Shown here: in pieces, positions 17,965 through 26,938 of the stretch
Layout: every line of letters starts with the position of its first letter
Numbering within the stretch: the first letter of the stretch is position 1
Assembly: GCA_050331395.1 (NCBI GenBank)
Contig: JBHJGX010000058.1
Location: 1-64,000 of the forward strand
DNA from: Thermohalobaculum sp050331395
GTDB taxonomy: Bacteria > Pseudomonadota > Alphaproteobacteria > Rhodobacterales > Rhodobacteraceae
Direction of reading: 5' to 3'
DNA length: 64,000 bases
Program-made: the position numbers and the translations under genes
Notes under the pieces: generated by a model
What the model was told of the DNA's origin: nothing
What the model saw: the letters and a program-made list of their open reading frames with translations, nothing else
The model's database searches: none

Positions 17965-18048
17965 CCATGTGATCGGCAAGGATCGGCCTTGATTGGCCTT
18001 GCCGCCCCGGCTGGGCTAGAGAGGAGCGCCCGTCTTATCGGAGGCTCT

Positions 18049-19092
18049 ATGTTCGACCCGGCCCGGCCCTACAGCTTTCACATCGAGCTGACCGACAAGT
18101 GCAATGCGGGCTGCCCGATGTGCCCGCGCACCGATCACATGAACGGCTGCCGCGCGGACCGCAGCGTGGTGGCCAATGTCGAACTCGGCCTTGGGGATTT
18201 CGAGACCCATTTCGACGACGCGTTCGCGGCCCGCACCTCCGAGGTGATCTTCGGCGGCGCCTATGGCGATCCGCTTGCCGCACGGGAACTCCTTGAGATC
18301 GTCGAGCATCTGACGGCACGCGGCGTGGCCGTCGCCATTGCCACCAATGGATCGCTCCGGCGTCCGGATTGGTGGGCCCGCATGGGCCGTGCCATGGCGA
18401 AGGTGCCCGGCAGCCGGCTCGAGCTCCATATCGACGGGCTCCACGACACCTCGCCGCTCTACCGGGTGAACACCGACGTCGCGAAGATCCTCGAGAACGC
18501 GGCCGCCTATATCGCGACCGGTGCGAGGGCCGAGTGGCATTTCATCATCTTCCGCCATAACGAGCACCAGATCGAGGAGGCGTTCCGGCTCTCGCGCCGG
18601 CTGGGTTTCGCCCGCTTCGTGCTGATCGACACGGTGCGGTTCGGCCCGGGCGGGCAGTTCGACTATGTGATGCCGTCTGGCGAAGCGCGGGTGCTTGAGC
18701 GGCCGACCCGTCGCGCGGACGACTTCGCACTTGCTGGCGGCGAGATCGCGCTGGCAAGCCGCGACGAGGCGGCAGAGGCCGCGGCGGAGCCCTCTCCCTT
18801 TGCGGTGAACGGTATCGACTGCAAATCGGCGGTCCGGAACAGCCCCTATATCTCGGCGCACGGGCAGGTTTCGGCCTGTTGCTGGGTCGCGGGTTCGGGC
18901 GAGGAGCGGGGCTTCTTCGCAGCAAACGGTCTTTCGCAGGCGCGCTACAATCTGCGCGCGCGCCCGCTCGCCGAGATCATGGCCGACGAGCCCTTCGCCA
19001 GCCGCTACGCCGCCGCTTGGGCGGCCGACAGTTTGCCCACCTGCCGCCACAAATGCGGGAAGATGCGGCGGAACCGTCGAAACGCGCTCTGA
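18049..19092 (+). CDS. Radical SAM protein with C-terminal SPASM/Twitch-like cysteines
   Basis: Encodes 347 residues. The iron-sulfur motif is C18-x3-C22-x2-C25 (CNAGCPMC). C-terminal cysteines (GIDCK, SACCWVAG, PTCRHKCGKMR) can bind an auxiliary cluster as in SPASM or Twitch proteins. The overall pattern resembles radical SAM enzymes of peptide modification or small-molecule synthesis. No precursor peptide or partner is evident nearby. The ATG at 18049 has GGAGG upstream; the frame is open to 17989. Confidence 0.88.
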   Translation: MFDPARPYSFHIELTDKCNAGCPMCPRTDHMNGCRADRSVVANVELGLGDFETHFDDAFAARTSEVIFGGAYGDPLAARELLEIVEHLTARGVAVAIATNGSLRRPDWWARMGRAMAKVPGSRLELHIDGLHDTSPLYRVNTDVAKILENAAAYIATGARAEWHFIIFRHNEHQIEEAFRLSRRLGFARFVLIDTVRFGPGGQFDYVMPSGEARVLERPTRRADDFALAGGEIALASRDEAAEAAAEPSPFAVNGIDCKSAVRNSPYISAHGQVSACCWVAGSGEERGFFAANGLSQARYNLRARPLAEIMADEPFASRYAAAWAADSLPTCRHKCGKMRRNRRNAL

Positions 19093-19247
19093 ACCGAGGA
19101 CGCCCGGCCCCACCGGTGTGACGCGGCGACGCGGTTGTGCCGCACTGCAATGGCTGAGAAGCTTGATGAGCCGGGTTTCGCAGAAAAGATGGGCCGCTTC
19201 AGATCACGCCCGGCGCGACGGTCCGAACCCAATCCGAGAAGACGCCA

Positions 19248-19553
19248 ATGAAACTCTCCCCCGACCAGATCGCGGCCGCATCGGCCGTGCTCGGTGCCGA
19301 GCCCTTGCCGGCCGAGCACCCGGCAATCCTCGACCTGCAACAGGCATTCGGCGACAAGACGTTCTACGTCGATACGAACGGTCTTCTGGTCTTTGAGCCG
19401 ACCGCGCCCGATATGCCGGACGACACAGAGGCCAGGCTTATGCTCGTCGCCGCCTGGACCGGCGAGGACAAAACCAAGCTCGGCGTCGTCGAGCCGGTCG
19501 ATACCGGCATCGCCGTGGAACTCGGCGCCCCCACGGACAGCACGACGAACTGA
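19248..19553 (+). CDS. Small conserved hypothetical protein
   Basis: Encodes 101 residues, acidic, without signal peptide or membrane segment. It starts MKLSPDQIAAASAVLG and carries a compact alpha/beta-like stretch (KTFYVDTNGLLVFEP). The start follows GAGAAG. I recognise no domain. The codon use matches the neighbours, so I consider it real. It stands 155 nt after the radical SAM gene and is convergent with the DUF937 gene. Confidence 0.7.
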   Translation: MKLSPDQIAAASAVLGAEPLPAEHPAILDLQQAFGDKTFYVDTNGLLVFEPTAPDMPDDTEARLMLVAAWTGEDKTKLGVVEPVDTGIAVELGAPTDSTTN

Positions 19554-19601
19554 GCGTGATCCGGTCCGGGCGCGCGGGACTGTCCGTTCGTCCGGGCCCG
19601 C

Positions 19602-20198
19602 TCAGCGGCGAAAGAGCCCCTCGAGCACGTCGTCGAGCGCGGAGCCGTCGCCGTCTCGATCCAGCAGGGCCAGAAGAGGTCCGAGGTCGGAGCCACCGCC
19701 GCCCCGACGCAGGCCGCCGAGCATCCCCATCACTCCGCCAAGGAGCCCGCCCGCGCGTCCGCCCATCATGCCGCGGAGTGTCTCGTCGGGCATCCGCTTT
19801 TGCAGACCGCCCTGCAGCATCGCAGCGATCGCCGGAAGGAACCGCTCGACAATGCCGAGATCGATGCCTGTCCGCTCTGACGCGGCCGAGGCGAGCGAGC
19901 GGGTCGCATCGCGCGAGCCGAGGATCTCCTCGAGGAAGGCCTGACCTTGGGCCTGACCGGCGACGCTCGCGGCCTCGGCCGGCCGATCGAAAAACCCCGC
20001 CTTGTCTTCTCCCAGCATCGGCGTGAGCGCGCGCTCAGTCTCGCCTCGTTCGGCCCGCTTGCGCACGGCCTTCCCGATTGCCGGCGCCAAAAGCTCGGTC
20101 AGCCGATCGGCCTCGTCCGCCGCGAGCCCCACTTCCCGGCCGACAGTCTCGATGCCGCGGCCTCCCTCGGCGTCCCGGATCAGTGCGTTGAGCGACAT
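19602..20198 (-). CDS. DUF937-family protein
   Basis: Encodes 198 residues. It begins MSLNALIRDAEGGRGIETV and has the family's helical repeats and glycine-rich C-terminal tail (GGRAGGLLGGVMGMLGGLRRGG), then LLDRDGDGSALDDVLEGLF. The DxDGDGS stretch looks like a calcium-type dockerin/EF-hand loop. The family is of unknown function and probably cytoplasmic. It diverges from the DMT exporter gene with 101 nt between. Confidence 0.78.
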   Translation of the reverse strand: MSLNALIRDAEGGRGIETVGREVGLAADEADRLTELLAPAIGKAVRKRAERGETERALTPMLGEDKAGFFDRPAEAASVAGQAQGQAFLEEILGSRDATRSLASAASERTGIDLGIVERFLPAIAAMLQGGLQKRMPDETLRGMMGGRAGGLLGGVMGMLGGLRRGGGGSDLGPLLALLDRDGDGSALDDVLEGLFRR

Positions 20199-20299
20199 AA
20201 GTGTCCTCCCCTATCGTCCCTCGTCGCGAGACTGTAGAGCCCGAGCGTGACAGTTTGCCCGGCAGAGGCGGGGGCGCGGCGGAAAGGTAGACGATTGCC

Positions 20300-21193
20300 A
20301 TGGACATGAAAGCGCTGGCGATGGGTGTGGCGTTTGCGCTGATGTGGTCCTCGGCCTTTACCTCGGCGCGGATCATCGTCGTCGACGCGCCCCCGCTCAC
20401 GGCGCTCGCGGTCCGGTTCCTGATCTCCGGGGTTTTGGCCGTGGCCGTTGCCCGGGCGCTCGGTCAGAGCTGGGCGCTCAGCCCGGCCCAGTGGCGGGCG
20501 ACGGCGCTCTTCGGGCTCTGCCAAAACGCGCTTTATCTCGGGCTCTATTTCGTTGCGATGCAGACCGTGGAGGCCTCGCTCGCGGCCATCGTCGCCTCGA
20601 CGCTGCCGCTTCTCGTGGCACTCTCCGGTTGGGCGGTCAGGGGCGAGCGTATCCGTCCCCTCGGTGCAGCGGGGCTCGTCGCCGGCATGGGCGGCGTCGC
20701 GCTCATCATGGGGACGCGGATCGGCGGCGGCGCGGTCGACCCGATCGGCCTCGGGCTCTGCGTGGCGGGGGTGCTCGCGCTCACGGTCGCCACGCTCAGC
20801 ATGCGCACGGCGAGCTCGGGCGGAAACCTGCTCATGATCGTCGGGCTTCAGATGCTCGTGGGCGCAACGGCGCTCGCGGCGGTCGGCCTCGCAACCGAAC
20901 CGCTCGAGGTCCGCTGGACATGGACGCTGGCGGCGGCCTTCGTCTACACGACCCTCGTACCGGGATTGGCGGCGACCTTCGTGTGGTTCCTGCTGGTCGA
21001 GCGGGTGGGCGCCGTCCGAGCGGCGACCTTCCACTTCTTGAACCCGTTTCTCGGCGTGGCGATCGCGGCCTTAGTCCTCGGCGAACGGATCGGCGCGCTC
21101 GATGCGCTCGGCGTCGCGGTCATCGCGGCCGGGATCCTGGCGGTTCAGCTCTCGAAGACGGCCGGGCCCCGTCCGGCCGCCTCCGCCCCGTGA
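20300..21193 (+). CDS. EamA/DMT-family transporter
   Basis: Encodes 297 residues with about ten hydrophobic helices arranged as two EamA repeats (WSSAFTSARIIV in the first; FVYTTLVPGLAATFVWF in the second). It is an inner-membrane exporter of metabolites or amino acids; the substrate is not predictable. Its stop lies 2 nt from the stop of the convergent cupin gene. Confidence 0.93.
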   Translation: MDMKALAMGVAFALMWSSAFTSARIIVVDAPPLTALAVRFLISGVLAVAVARALGQSWALSPAQWRATALFGLCQNALYLGLYFVAMQTVEASLAAIVASTLPLLVALSGWAVRGERIRPLGAAGLVAGMGGVALIMGTRIGGGAVDPIGLGLCVAGVLALTVATLSMRTASSGGNLLMIVGLQMLVGATALAAVGLATEPLEVRWTWTLAAAFVYTTLVPGLAATFVWFLLVERVGAVRAATFHFLNPFLGVAIAALVLGERIGALDALGVAVIAAGILAVQLSKTAGPRPAASAP

Positions 21194-21195
21194 GC

Positions 21196-21636
21196 TTACT
21201 CGACGGGGGTCACGTCGCAGACGATGGCGGTCGCCGGCCGCTCGCCTCGGTTGAAGAACCAGTGGACCGTGTCCTCGTCTTCGATGATCCCGACGCTGTC
21301 CTCGGCCGCATAGACCGTCTCGCCGCTCTCGCGGCCTTCGATCCACTCGCCCGAGACGACCTTGACGAGGCCCGGCCGGTTCGCGTGACTGTGCTTGGCG
21401 ATTTGCCCGCCCGGCATGATCGTGATCGCGCGGAGCTGGAGTTTGTGGCCCGTGAGCCCGATCGTCGTTTCCATCGACTGGGGTGAAATCAGGCCGAGCG
21501 CTTCGACGGCGAGGCCCTTGTGCTCGGTCGGCGGTTCGGCCGGCGTTGTGGCGGCGGTGACCGCGCCGGCCCCGATCAACGCGCCGATGACAAGCCCGGG
21601 CAAGAGCATTCCGAGGCTGAGATGTCGCGTGTGCAT
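21196..21636 (-). CDS. Secreted/anchored single-domain cupin protein
   Basis: Encodes 146 residues. An N-terminal hydrophobic segment (LGMLLPGLVIGALIGAGAVTAA) is a signal peptide or anchor. A cupin follows, with metal-type ligands in AKHSHANRPGLVKVVSGEW and VHWFFNRGERP. It lies divergent from the LysR-type gene with 86 nt between, so it could be a target of that regulator. Function unknown. Confidence 0.85.
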   Translation of the reverse strand: MHTRHLSLGMLLPGLVIGALIGAGAVTAATTPAEPPTEHKGLAVEALGLISPQSMETTIGLTGHKLQLRAITIMPGGQIAKHSHANRPGLVKVVSGEWIEGRESGETVYAAEDSVGIIEDEDTVHWFFNRGERPATAIVCDVTPVE

Positions 21637-21722
21637 GGCAGATCTCTCCTTTTTTGCCTTCGGGGATGCTACTCTTTTGGCAGAATGCGACCGAACGAGG
21701 GTTTCTCACCAGGAGATGAGGC

Positions 21723-22640
21723 ATGCTCATGCGACGCCGGCTTCCTCCTTTATCCGCGATCCGAGCGTTCGAGGCGGCCGCCCGGCACCTCAGTTTTCGC
21801 ATGGCGGCGGCGGAAATCTGCGTGACGCCCTCGGCGATCAGCCACCAGGTCCGTGCGCTCGAGGAGCATCTCGGCCAGGCGCTTTTCCTGCGCGCGGGCG
21901 GGCGCATCGTGCTGACCCGGGCGGGACAGGCCTATCTCGAGGAACTGACGCAGCTCCTCGACGGTCTCGACACGGCTACGCGCGCCGTCTCGACCCTATC
22001 GGGCGGGCCCTTCCGCGTGTTGTCGACACCCGGCTTCGCGGCGCGCTGGCTTGCTCCGCGGCTGGCGGCGTGTCCGCTCGGCGCACGGTTCGAGATGCGG
22101 GTGTCCGATGGGGCGCCGTCCACGGATTTCGCGACGAACGGGGTGGATGTCACGATCCAATGGCAAGCGGACACGGTGGCCGGTGTCGTGACCGAGCCTT
22201 TGATGCAATCCGTTCGTTACCCGGTCGCGGCACCCGCCGTCGCCGCCCGGATCCCACACCCTGAAACGCTCCTGTCGGAGACGCTGCTCTACGCCGAGGT
22301 CGCCGATGGCTGGCCCGAATGGTTTCGCCTCGCCGGGGTCAGCCCGGTTCATATGCCGCCCGGGCCGCGCCTCGCGCATTGCGAACTGTCGCTCACGGCC
22401 GCCGAGCGGGGCCAAGGCGTGACCCTCGCCTATGACGCGATGGCGCGGACGAGTTTGGCCGAGGGGCGGCTCGTACGGCTCTTCGATGTGACAGTGCCGG
22501 CAATGACGCTTTATTCGGTCGCCTACCCGGTCAGCCGCGCCCGCTGTCCCGACATTCGCCGCTTTCGCGACTGGCTCTTTGCCGAAGTGACCGCGGAGGG
22601 CACGCTCGACCACCAAAGCCGGCTCGACGCGGCCGAGTGA
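21723..22640 (+). CDS. LysR-family transcriptional regulator, GcvA-like
   Basis: Encodes 305 residues. The N-terminal winged helix (about 4-65: LPPLSAIRAFEAAARHLSF ... SAISHQVRALEEHLG) is the GcvA-subfamily form, followed by a periplasmic-binding-like effector domain. GGAGATGAGG lies upstream; a second ATG 6 nt in is also possible. It probably regulates the divergent cupin gene (inference). Confidence 0.9.
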   Translation: MLMRRRLPPLSAIRAFEAAARHLSFRMAAAEICVTPSAISHQVRALEEHLGQALFLRAGGRIVLTRAGQAYLEELTQLLDGLDTATRAVSTLSGGPFRVLSTPGFAARWLAPRLAACPLGARFEMRVSDGAPSTDFATNGVDVTIQWQADTVAGVVTEPLMQSVRYPVAAPAVAARIPHPETLLSETLLYAEVADGWPEWFRLAGVSPVHMPPGPRLAHCELSLTAAERGQGVTLAYDAMARTSLAEGRLVRLFDVTVPAMTLYSVAYPVSRARCPDIRRFRDWLFAEVTAEGTLDHQSRLDAAE

Positions 22641-22642
22641 TG

Positions 22643-23134
22643 TCAGGCGGCGGCACGCAGCGTCCGCGCGGTGAGATCTTGCATTTCTTGATGCCCGCGC
22701 CGAGTAGCGTCGAGGCAGAGCTCAAGTTTCCGCGCGTCCTCCATGAGGTCGAGGCGGCTCGCAAGCGCCAGGCAATTTGCATACCCGGCCATGGCATAAA
22801 GCGTCATCCGCTGGTACTGCGCCGCGATCATCGCGTCTTGTGCCAGGCGCGACCCGAACGGCGCGTTGAGCGCGTGCGCCTCGGCTTCGGCACAGAGCCC
22901 CTCCATGCCTTTGCAGAAGTCGGCCTGCGTGTCGAACCCGTGCCCTTCGAGCAGCCGGCTAACCGTATCGAGACCCCGTGCGATCCCTTCAACGCCATCC
23001 GAAAGCGCGTCCCGTAGCCGCTCGTCTTCGGCCGTCTCAGCCAGGCGCCGGGTCATCTCCATCGCCTGCGTGTTCGCGCTCGAAAGATCCCTCAGCTGAT
23101 CGATGTACACGTCGTTCAGTGTGGCCAAAGCCAT
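22643..23134 (-). CDS. YciE/YciF-like ferritin-fold protein (DUF892)
   Basis: Encodes 163 residues, nearly all helical. TLNDVYIDQLRDLSSANTQA resembles the start of DUF892 proteins (YciF), which have a ferritin-like four-helix bundle and are often stress-induced. Metal ligands are not clearly conserved. It converges with the LysR gene, 2 nt between stops. Assignment is moderate. Confidence 0.65.
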   Translation of the reverse strand: MALATLNDVYIDQLRDLSSANTQAMEMTRRLAETAEDERLRDALSDGVEGIARGLDTVSRLLEGHGFDTQADFCKGMEGLCAEAEAHALNAPFGSRLAQDAMIAAQYQRMTLYAMAGYANCLALASRLDLMEDARKLELCLDATRRGHQEMQDLTARTLRAAA

Positions 23135-23197
23135 GATCCACCTCCTGTTTTCCGTTCACCAAGAGAACGTCGGAGGCCCGGGTCACGTTCCTGGGCT

Positions 23198-23224
23198 AAG
23201 AAAAAGGGGCCCGCGCGGGGCCCC
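23198..23224 (-). terminator. Rho-independent terminator after pnp
   Basis: On the minus strand a 7-bp GC stem (GGGGCCC/GGGCCCC, 23218-23224 with 23206-23212) is followed by TTTTTCTT. It lies 27 nt after the pnp stop. Confidence 0.85.
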
Positions 23225-23250
23225 CATCCGATCGCCGTGCGGCCTGCCGA

Positions 23251-25377
23251 TCACTCGGCCGGTTCGGCCTCTTCCTTGGCGATTTCCTTACCGGTCTTCT
23301 GGTCGACGATCTTCATCGAGAGACGCACCTTGCCCCGGTCGTCGAAGCCCATCAGCTTGACCTTCACCTCTTGGCCTTCCTTGACCACGTCCTTGGGGTT
23401 GATGCCGCGCTCATGGCTCATCTGCGAGACGTGCACGAGACCGTCACGCTTGCCGAAGAAGTTCACGAAGGCCCCGAAATCCATGATCTTGACGACCTTG
23501 CCCGTATAGATCCGGCCGATCTCCGGTTCCTCGACGATGGCGGCGATCAGATCGCGGGCTTTCTGGATCGCTTCGCCGTTCGCCGAGGCGATCTTGATCA
23601 CGCCGTCGTCGTTCACGTCGATCTTGGCGCCCGATTCCTCGACGATCGAGCGGATCACCTTGCCGCCGGCGCCGATCACCTCGCGGATCTTGTCCGGATT
23701 GATCTGAATCGTCTCGATCCGCGGCGCATGGGCCGAGAACTCGCCCGCCGTCGAGAGCGCCTTGGACATTTCGCCGAGGATATGCATCCGCCCGTCTTTG
23801 GCCTGGGTGAGCGCCTGGCGCATGATCTCGGGCGTGATGCCCGCGACCTTGATGTCCATCTGCAGCGAGGTGATCCCGGCCTCGGTGCCCGCGACCTTGA
23901 AATCCATGTCGCCCAGATGGTCTTCGTCGCCGAGGATGTCCGTCAGCACCGCGAACCGACCGTCCGCCTCGAGAATGAGGCCCATGGCAACGCCTGCGAC
24001 CGGCGCTTTGAGCGGCACGCCCGCATCCATCATCGACAGGGACGCGCCGCAGACCGTCGCCATCGAGGACGAGCCGTTCGACTCGGTGATCTCCGAGACG
24101 ATGCGGATCGTGTATGGAAAGTCGGTCGCTGGCGGCAGAACGGCCTGAAGCGCGCGCCAGGCGAGCTTGCCGTGGCCGATCTCCCGGCGTCCGGGGGCGC
24201 CCATCCGGCCGGCCTCGCCCACCGAGAAGGGCGGGAAGTTATAGTGCAGCATGAAGTTGGCGCGGCTCTCGCCCTCGAGCGCGTCGACGATCTGCTCGTC
24301 GTCGCCGGTGCCGAGGGTGGTGACCACGAGGGCCTGGGTCTCGCCGCGCGTGAAGAGCGCCGAGCCGTGCGTGCGCCGGAGAAGACCGGTCTCGCATTCG
24401 ATGGCGCGCACATCGCCGAGGCCGCGGCTGTCGATGCGCTTGCCGCTGTCGACCACGTCGCCGCGCAAGATGTCGGCCTCGAGCTCTTTGAAACAGGCGC
24501 CGACGGCGTTTTTGTCGGCCGCCTCGTCCTCATTCAGCCCGGCCAGGAGCGCCTCTTTGGCTGCGGCAATCTTCGTCTGACGCTCTTGTTTGTCGAGCGT
24601 GGCGAACGCGTCGCGGAGCGGAGCTTCCACCAGACCGCGGACCCGGGCCATCAGCACCGAATGGTCGGGCGGCTGGAAGTCGAAGGGCTCTTTCGCCGCG
24701 TCTTCGGCCAGATCGATGATCAGGTCGATCACCGGCTGCATCGCGTCATGGCCGAAGGTCACCGCGCCGAGCATCTCTTCCTCGGAGAGCTCGTATGCCT
24801 CCGACTCGACCATCATCACGGCCTTTTTTGTGCCGGCAACGATGAGGTCGAGGCGAAGATCGTCGATCTGGTCGATCTTGGGATTGAGGACGTAATTGCC
24901 CTTGTCGTCGAAGCCGACGCGCGCCCCGCCGATCGGACCCATGAAAGGTGCGCCCGAGATCGTGAGGGCGGCCGAAGCGGCGACCATCGCGACGATATCC
25001 GGGTCATTCTCCAGATCGTGGGAGAGCACGGTGCAGATCACCTGCACTTCGTTCTTGAAGCCTGGCACAAAGAGCGGGCGCACAGGGCGATCGATCAACC
25101 GCGAGGTTAGCACCTCTTTTTCGGTCGGTTTCGCCTCACGTTTAAAGAACCCGCCCGGGATCTTGCCCGCAGCATAGTACTTTTCTTGGTAGTGGACGGT
25201 GAGGGGAAAGAAGTCCAACCCCTCCTTTTGCTTCTTTTCGTAGACGACGGTGGCGAGGACGCAAGTCTCGCCATAGGTCGCGACCACGGCGCCGTCGGCC
25301 TGGCGCGCCATCTTGCCGGTTTCGAGCGTGAGCGTTTCGCCGCCCCACTCGATGGATTTTTTCACGATATCGAACAT
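23251..25377 (-). CDS. pnp: Polyribonucleotide nucleotidyltransferase (PNPase)
   Basis: Encodes 708 residues, normal length. Two RNase PH domains are followed by KH (IQINPDKIREVIGAGGKVIR) and S1 (GRIYTGKVVKIMDFGAFVNF) RNA-binding domains, ending in an acidic tail. It degrades RNA 3' to 5' with phosphate in the degradosome or as a trimer. MFDIVKKSIEWGG at 25377 is the family start, with GGAAGGAA upstream; the frame is open to 25446. It lies downstream of rpsO on the same strand, the classical order. Confidence 0.97.
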   Translation of the reverse strand: MFDIVKKSIEWGGETLTLETGKMARQADGAVVATYGETCVLATVVYEKKQKEGLDFFPLTVHYQEKYYAAGKIPGGFFKREAKPTEKEVLTSRLIDRPVRPLFVPGFKNEVQVICTVLSHDLENDPDIVAMVAASAALTISGAPFMGPIGGARVGFDDKGNYVLNPKIDQIDDLRLDLIVAGTKKAVMMVESEAYELSEEEMLGAVTFGHDAMQPVIDLIIDLAEDAAKEPFDFQPPDHSVLMARVRGLVEAPLRDAFATLDKQERQTKIAAAKEALLAGLNEDEAADKNAVGACFKELEADILRGDVVDSGKRIDSRGLGDVRAIECETGLLRRTHGSALFTRGETQALVVTTLGTGDDEQIVDALEGESRANFMLHYNFPPFSVGEAGRMGAPGRREIGHGKLAWRALQAVLPPATDFPYTIRIVSEITESNGSSSMATVCGASLSMMDAGVPLKAPVAGVAMGLILEADGRFAVLTDILGDEDHLGDMDFKVAGTEAGITSLQMDIKVAGITPEIMRQALTQAKDGRMHILGEMSKALSTAGEFSAHAPRIETIQINPDKIREVIGAGGKVIRSIVEESGAKIDVNDDGVIKIASANGEAIQKARDLIAAIVEEPEIGRIYTGKVVKIMDFGAFVNFFGKRDGLVHVSQMSHERGINPKDVVKEGQEVKVKLMGFDDRGKVRLSMKIVDQKTGKEIAKEEAEPAE

Positions 25378-25506
25378 TCCGTTTCCTTCCAGGGTCGGCC
25401 GCCCCCTGGCGGCGGACCGGACGTGCCCCGGCGAGGCGGCCCCCATGGCGCGCGCTCGCGGTCGTGGGGCCGAAGCGGGCCGCGGGGCAACGGCGCGGTT
25501 CGGCGT

Positions 25507-25552
25507 GACGGGCCGTGGCCCGTCGCAAAACGCACGCCCCGGGGGGCGTGCG
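25507..25552 (-). terminator. Tandem hairpins between rpsO and pnp
   Basis: Reading leftward after rpsO, a 10-bp stem (25543-25552 with 25531-25540) is followed by TTTT, then a second perfect 8-bp hairpin (25517-25524 with 25507-25514). The first looks like the rpsO terminator or attenuator. The second lies in the pnp leader, where enterobacterial pnp carries an RNase III-processed, autoregulatory hairpin. Function here is inferred from position. Confidence 0.65.
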
Positions 25553-25561
25553 CTCGACGTC

Positions 25562-25831
25562 TCAGCGGCGGATGCCGAGGCGCTTGATCAGCACCTGGTA
25601 CCGCTCCTCTTCCTTACCGCGCAGGTAATCGAGGAGTTTGCGGCGTTGGCTCACAAGCTTGAGCAGGCCGCGGCGCGAATGGTTGTCCTTCGCGTGGGTC
25701 TTGAAGTGGCCGGTCAGGTTGACAATCCGTTCGGTGAGGATCGCAACTTGCACCTCCGGCGAGCCGGTATCGCCCTCGGCCCGGGCGAATTCGTTGATGA
25801 GCGCCTCTTTGCGCTCGGGCGTGATCGACAT
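25562..25831 (-). CDS. rpsO: 30S ribosomal protein S15
   Basis: Encodes 89 residues, the exact family length. It has TGSPEVQVAILTERIVNLT, HSRRGLLKLVSQRRKLLDYL and the final LIKRLGIRR. It binds 16S rRNA helix h22 and bridges to the 50S. GGAGA precedes the start. The order truB-rpsO-pnp is the common bacterial one. Confidence 0.98.
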   Translation of the reverse strand: MSITPERKEALINEFARAEGDTGSPEVQVAILTERIVNLTGHFKTHAKDNHSRRGLLKLVSQRRKLLDYLRGKEEERYQVLIKRLGIRR

Positions 25832-25995
25832 CGGGGTCTCCTTGACGCTTAGAACGGAACCGCCGCTCGGGCCAGAGCCGGGATGTCGTCCAGCACGGTC
25901 AGAGGGGAGCGGGGGCGAGCCCATTTGCTCGCCAGCAGCTTTTATGGCCGTTCGGTCATCTGAATTCCAGGGGAAAGTGCGACGGAGGCCGCGGC

Positions 25996-26910
25996 TCATC
26001 CAGCCCCGCTGCCCAGGAAAACCCGTTCGGGCTTGAGCTTGCCGGCGCGGTGACGCACCAGGGCGACGGCTTGGCCGGCGTGGCTCGCCCAAGCGTCTGC
26101 GCCGAATTCGAGGCGCGCGGTTGTTGCCACTTCGCGCCCTTGCCGGAGCGCCGCCGCCGAAGCGGCGGTCACCCGCACCTCGGGCAGATCCGCCAGCCCT
26201 GCTTCGAGCGGCAAGAGCGGGGCCGCAAGCGTCCCCTCGCGCACCGCATCGAGGGCGTCCATCGGCAGCGCGGTCTCCACTGAAAACGCTCCGGAGGCGC
26301 GGCGGCGGAGCGTTGCCACATGCCCATGGCAGCCGAGCGCTTCGCCGAGGTCGCGGGCGATCGACCGGACATAGCCGCCTTTGCCGCAGACCATATCGAG
26401 CACCGCATGATCCGCATCGGGACGGGCGACGAGCGCGAGCCGCTCGACCCAGACCGGCCGGGCCTCGAGCGCCACCGTCTCCCCGTCGCGGGCGATGTCG
26501 TAGGCCCGTTCCCCCGCCACCTTGATCGCGGAGAATTGCGGAGGGACCTGGGCGATCTCGCCTTCGAAGGCGGGGAGTGCCGCGGCAATCGCCGCGTCCG
26601 AAGGCCGGTCGGCGCTCTCGGCGGTCACGGCGCCCTCGGCATCGTCGGTCTCGGTCCGCTGACCAAGGCGCAGGGTGAAGCGGTAGGTCTTGAGGCCCTC
26701 TTGCGCGACCGGCACGGTCTTGGTGGCTTCGCCGAAGGCGACCGCCAGGAGCCCCGTGGCGAGCGGGTCCAGCGTGCCCGCATGTCCCGCCTTTTGCGCG
26801 CGGAGGGCCCAGCGCGCCTTCGCCACCACCTGGGTGGAGGTGACGCCTTCGGGCTTGTCGATCAGGAGCCAGCCGTCGACCGGGTTGCCCTTGCGGCGCC
26901 GCGCAGCCAT
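25996..26910 (-). CDS. truB: tRNA pseudouridine(55) synthase
   Basis: Encodes 304 residues. The catalytic aspartate is D48 in GHAGTLDPLATGLL; GWLLIDKPEGVTS starts the domain and CGKGGYVRSIARDLGE is a conserved later motif. It makes pseudouridine 55 in the T loop of tRNAs. 164 nt separate it from rpsO, leaving room for an rpsO promoter. Upstream it follows the broken MoxR-operon gene by 28 nt. Confidence 0.96.
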   Translation of the reverse strand: MAARRRKGNPVDGWLLIDKPEGVTSTQVVAKARWALRAQKAGHAGTLDPLATGLLAVAFGEATKTVPVAQEGLKTYRFTLRLGQRTETDDAEGAVTAESADRPSDAAIAAALPAFEGEIAQVPPQFSAIKVAGERAYDIARDGETVALEARPVWVERLALVARPDADHAVLDMVCGKGGYVRSIARDLGEALGCHGHVATLRRRASGAFSVETALPMDALDAVREGTLAAPLLPLEAGLADLPEVRVTAASAAALRQGREVATTARLEFGADAWASHAGQAVALVRHRAGKLKPERVFLGSGAG

Positions 26911-26938
26911 GACCGCGTCCCCCGAGCCGCGGGCCGGC

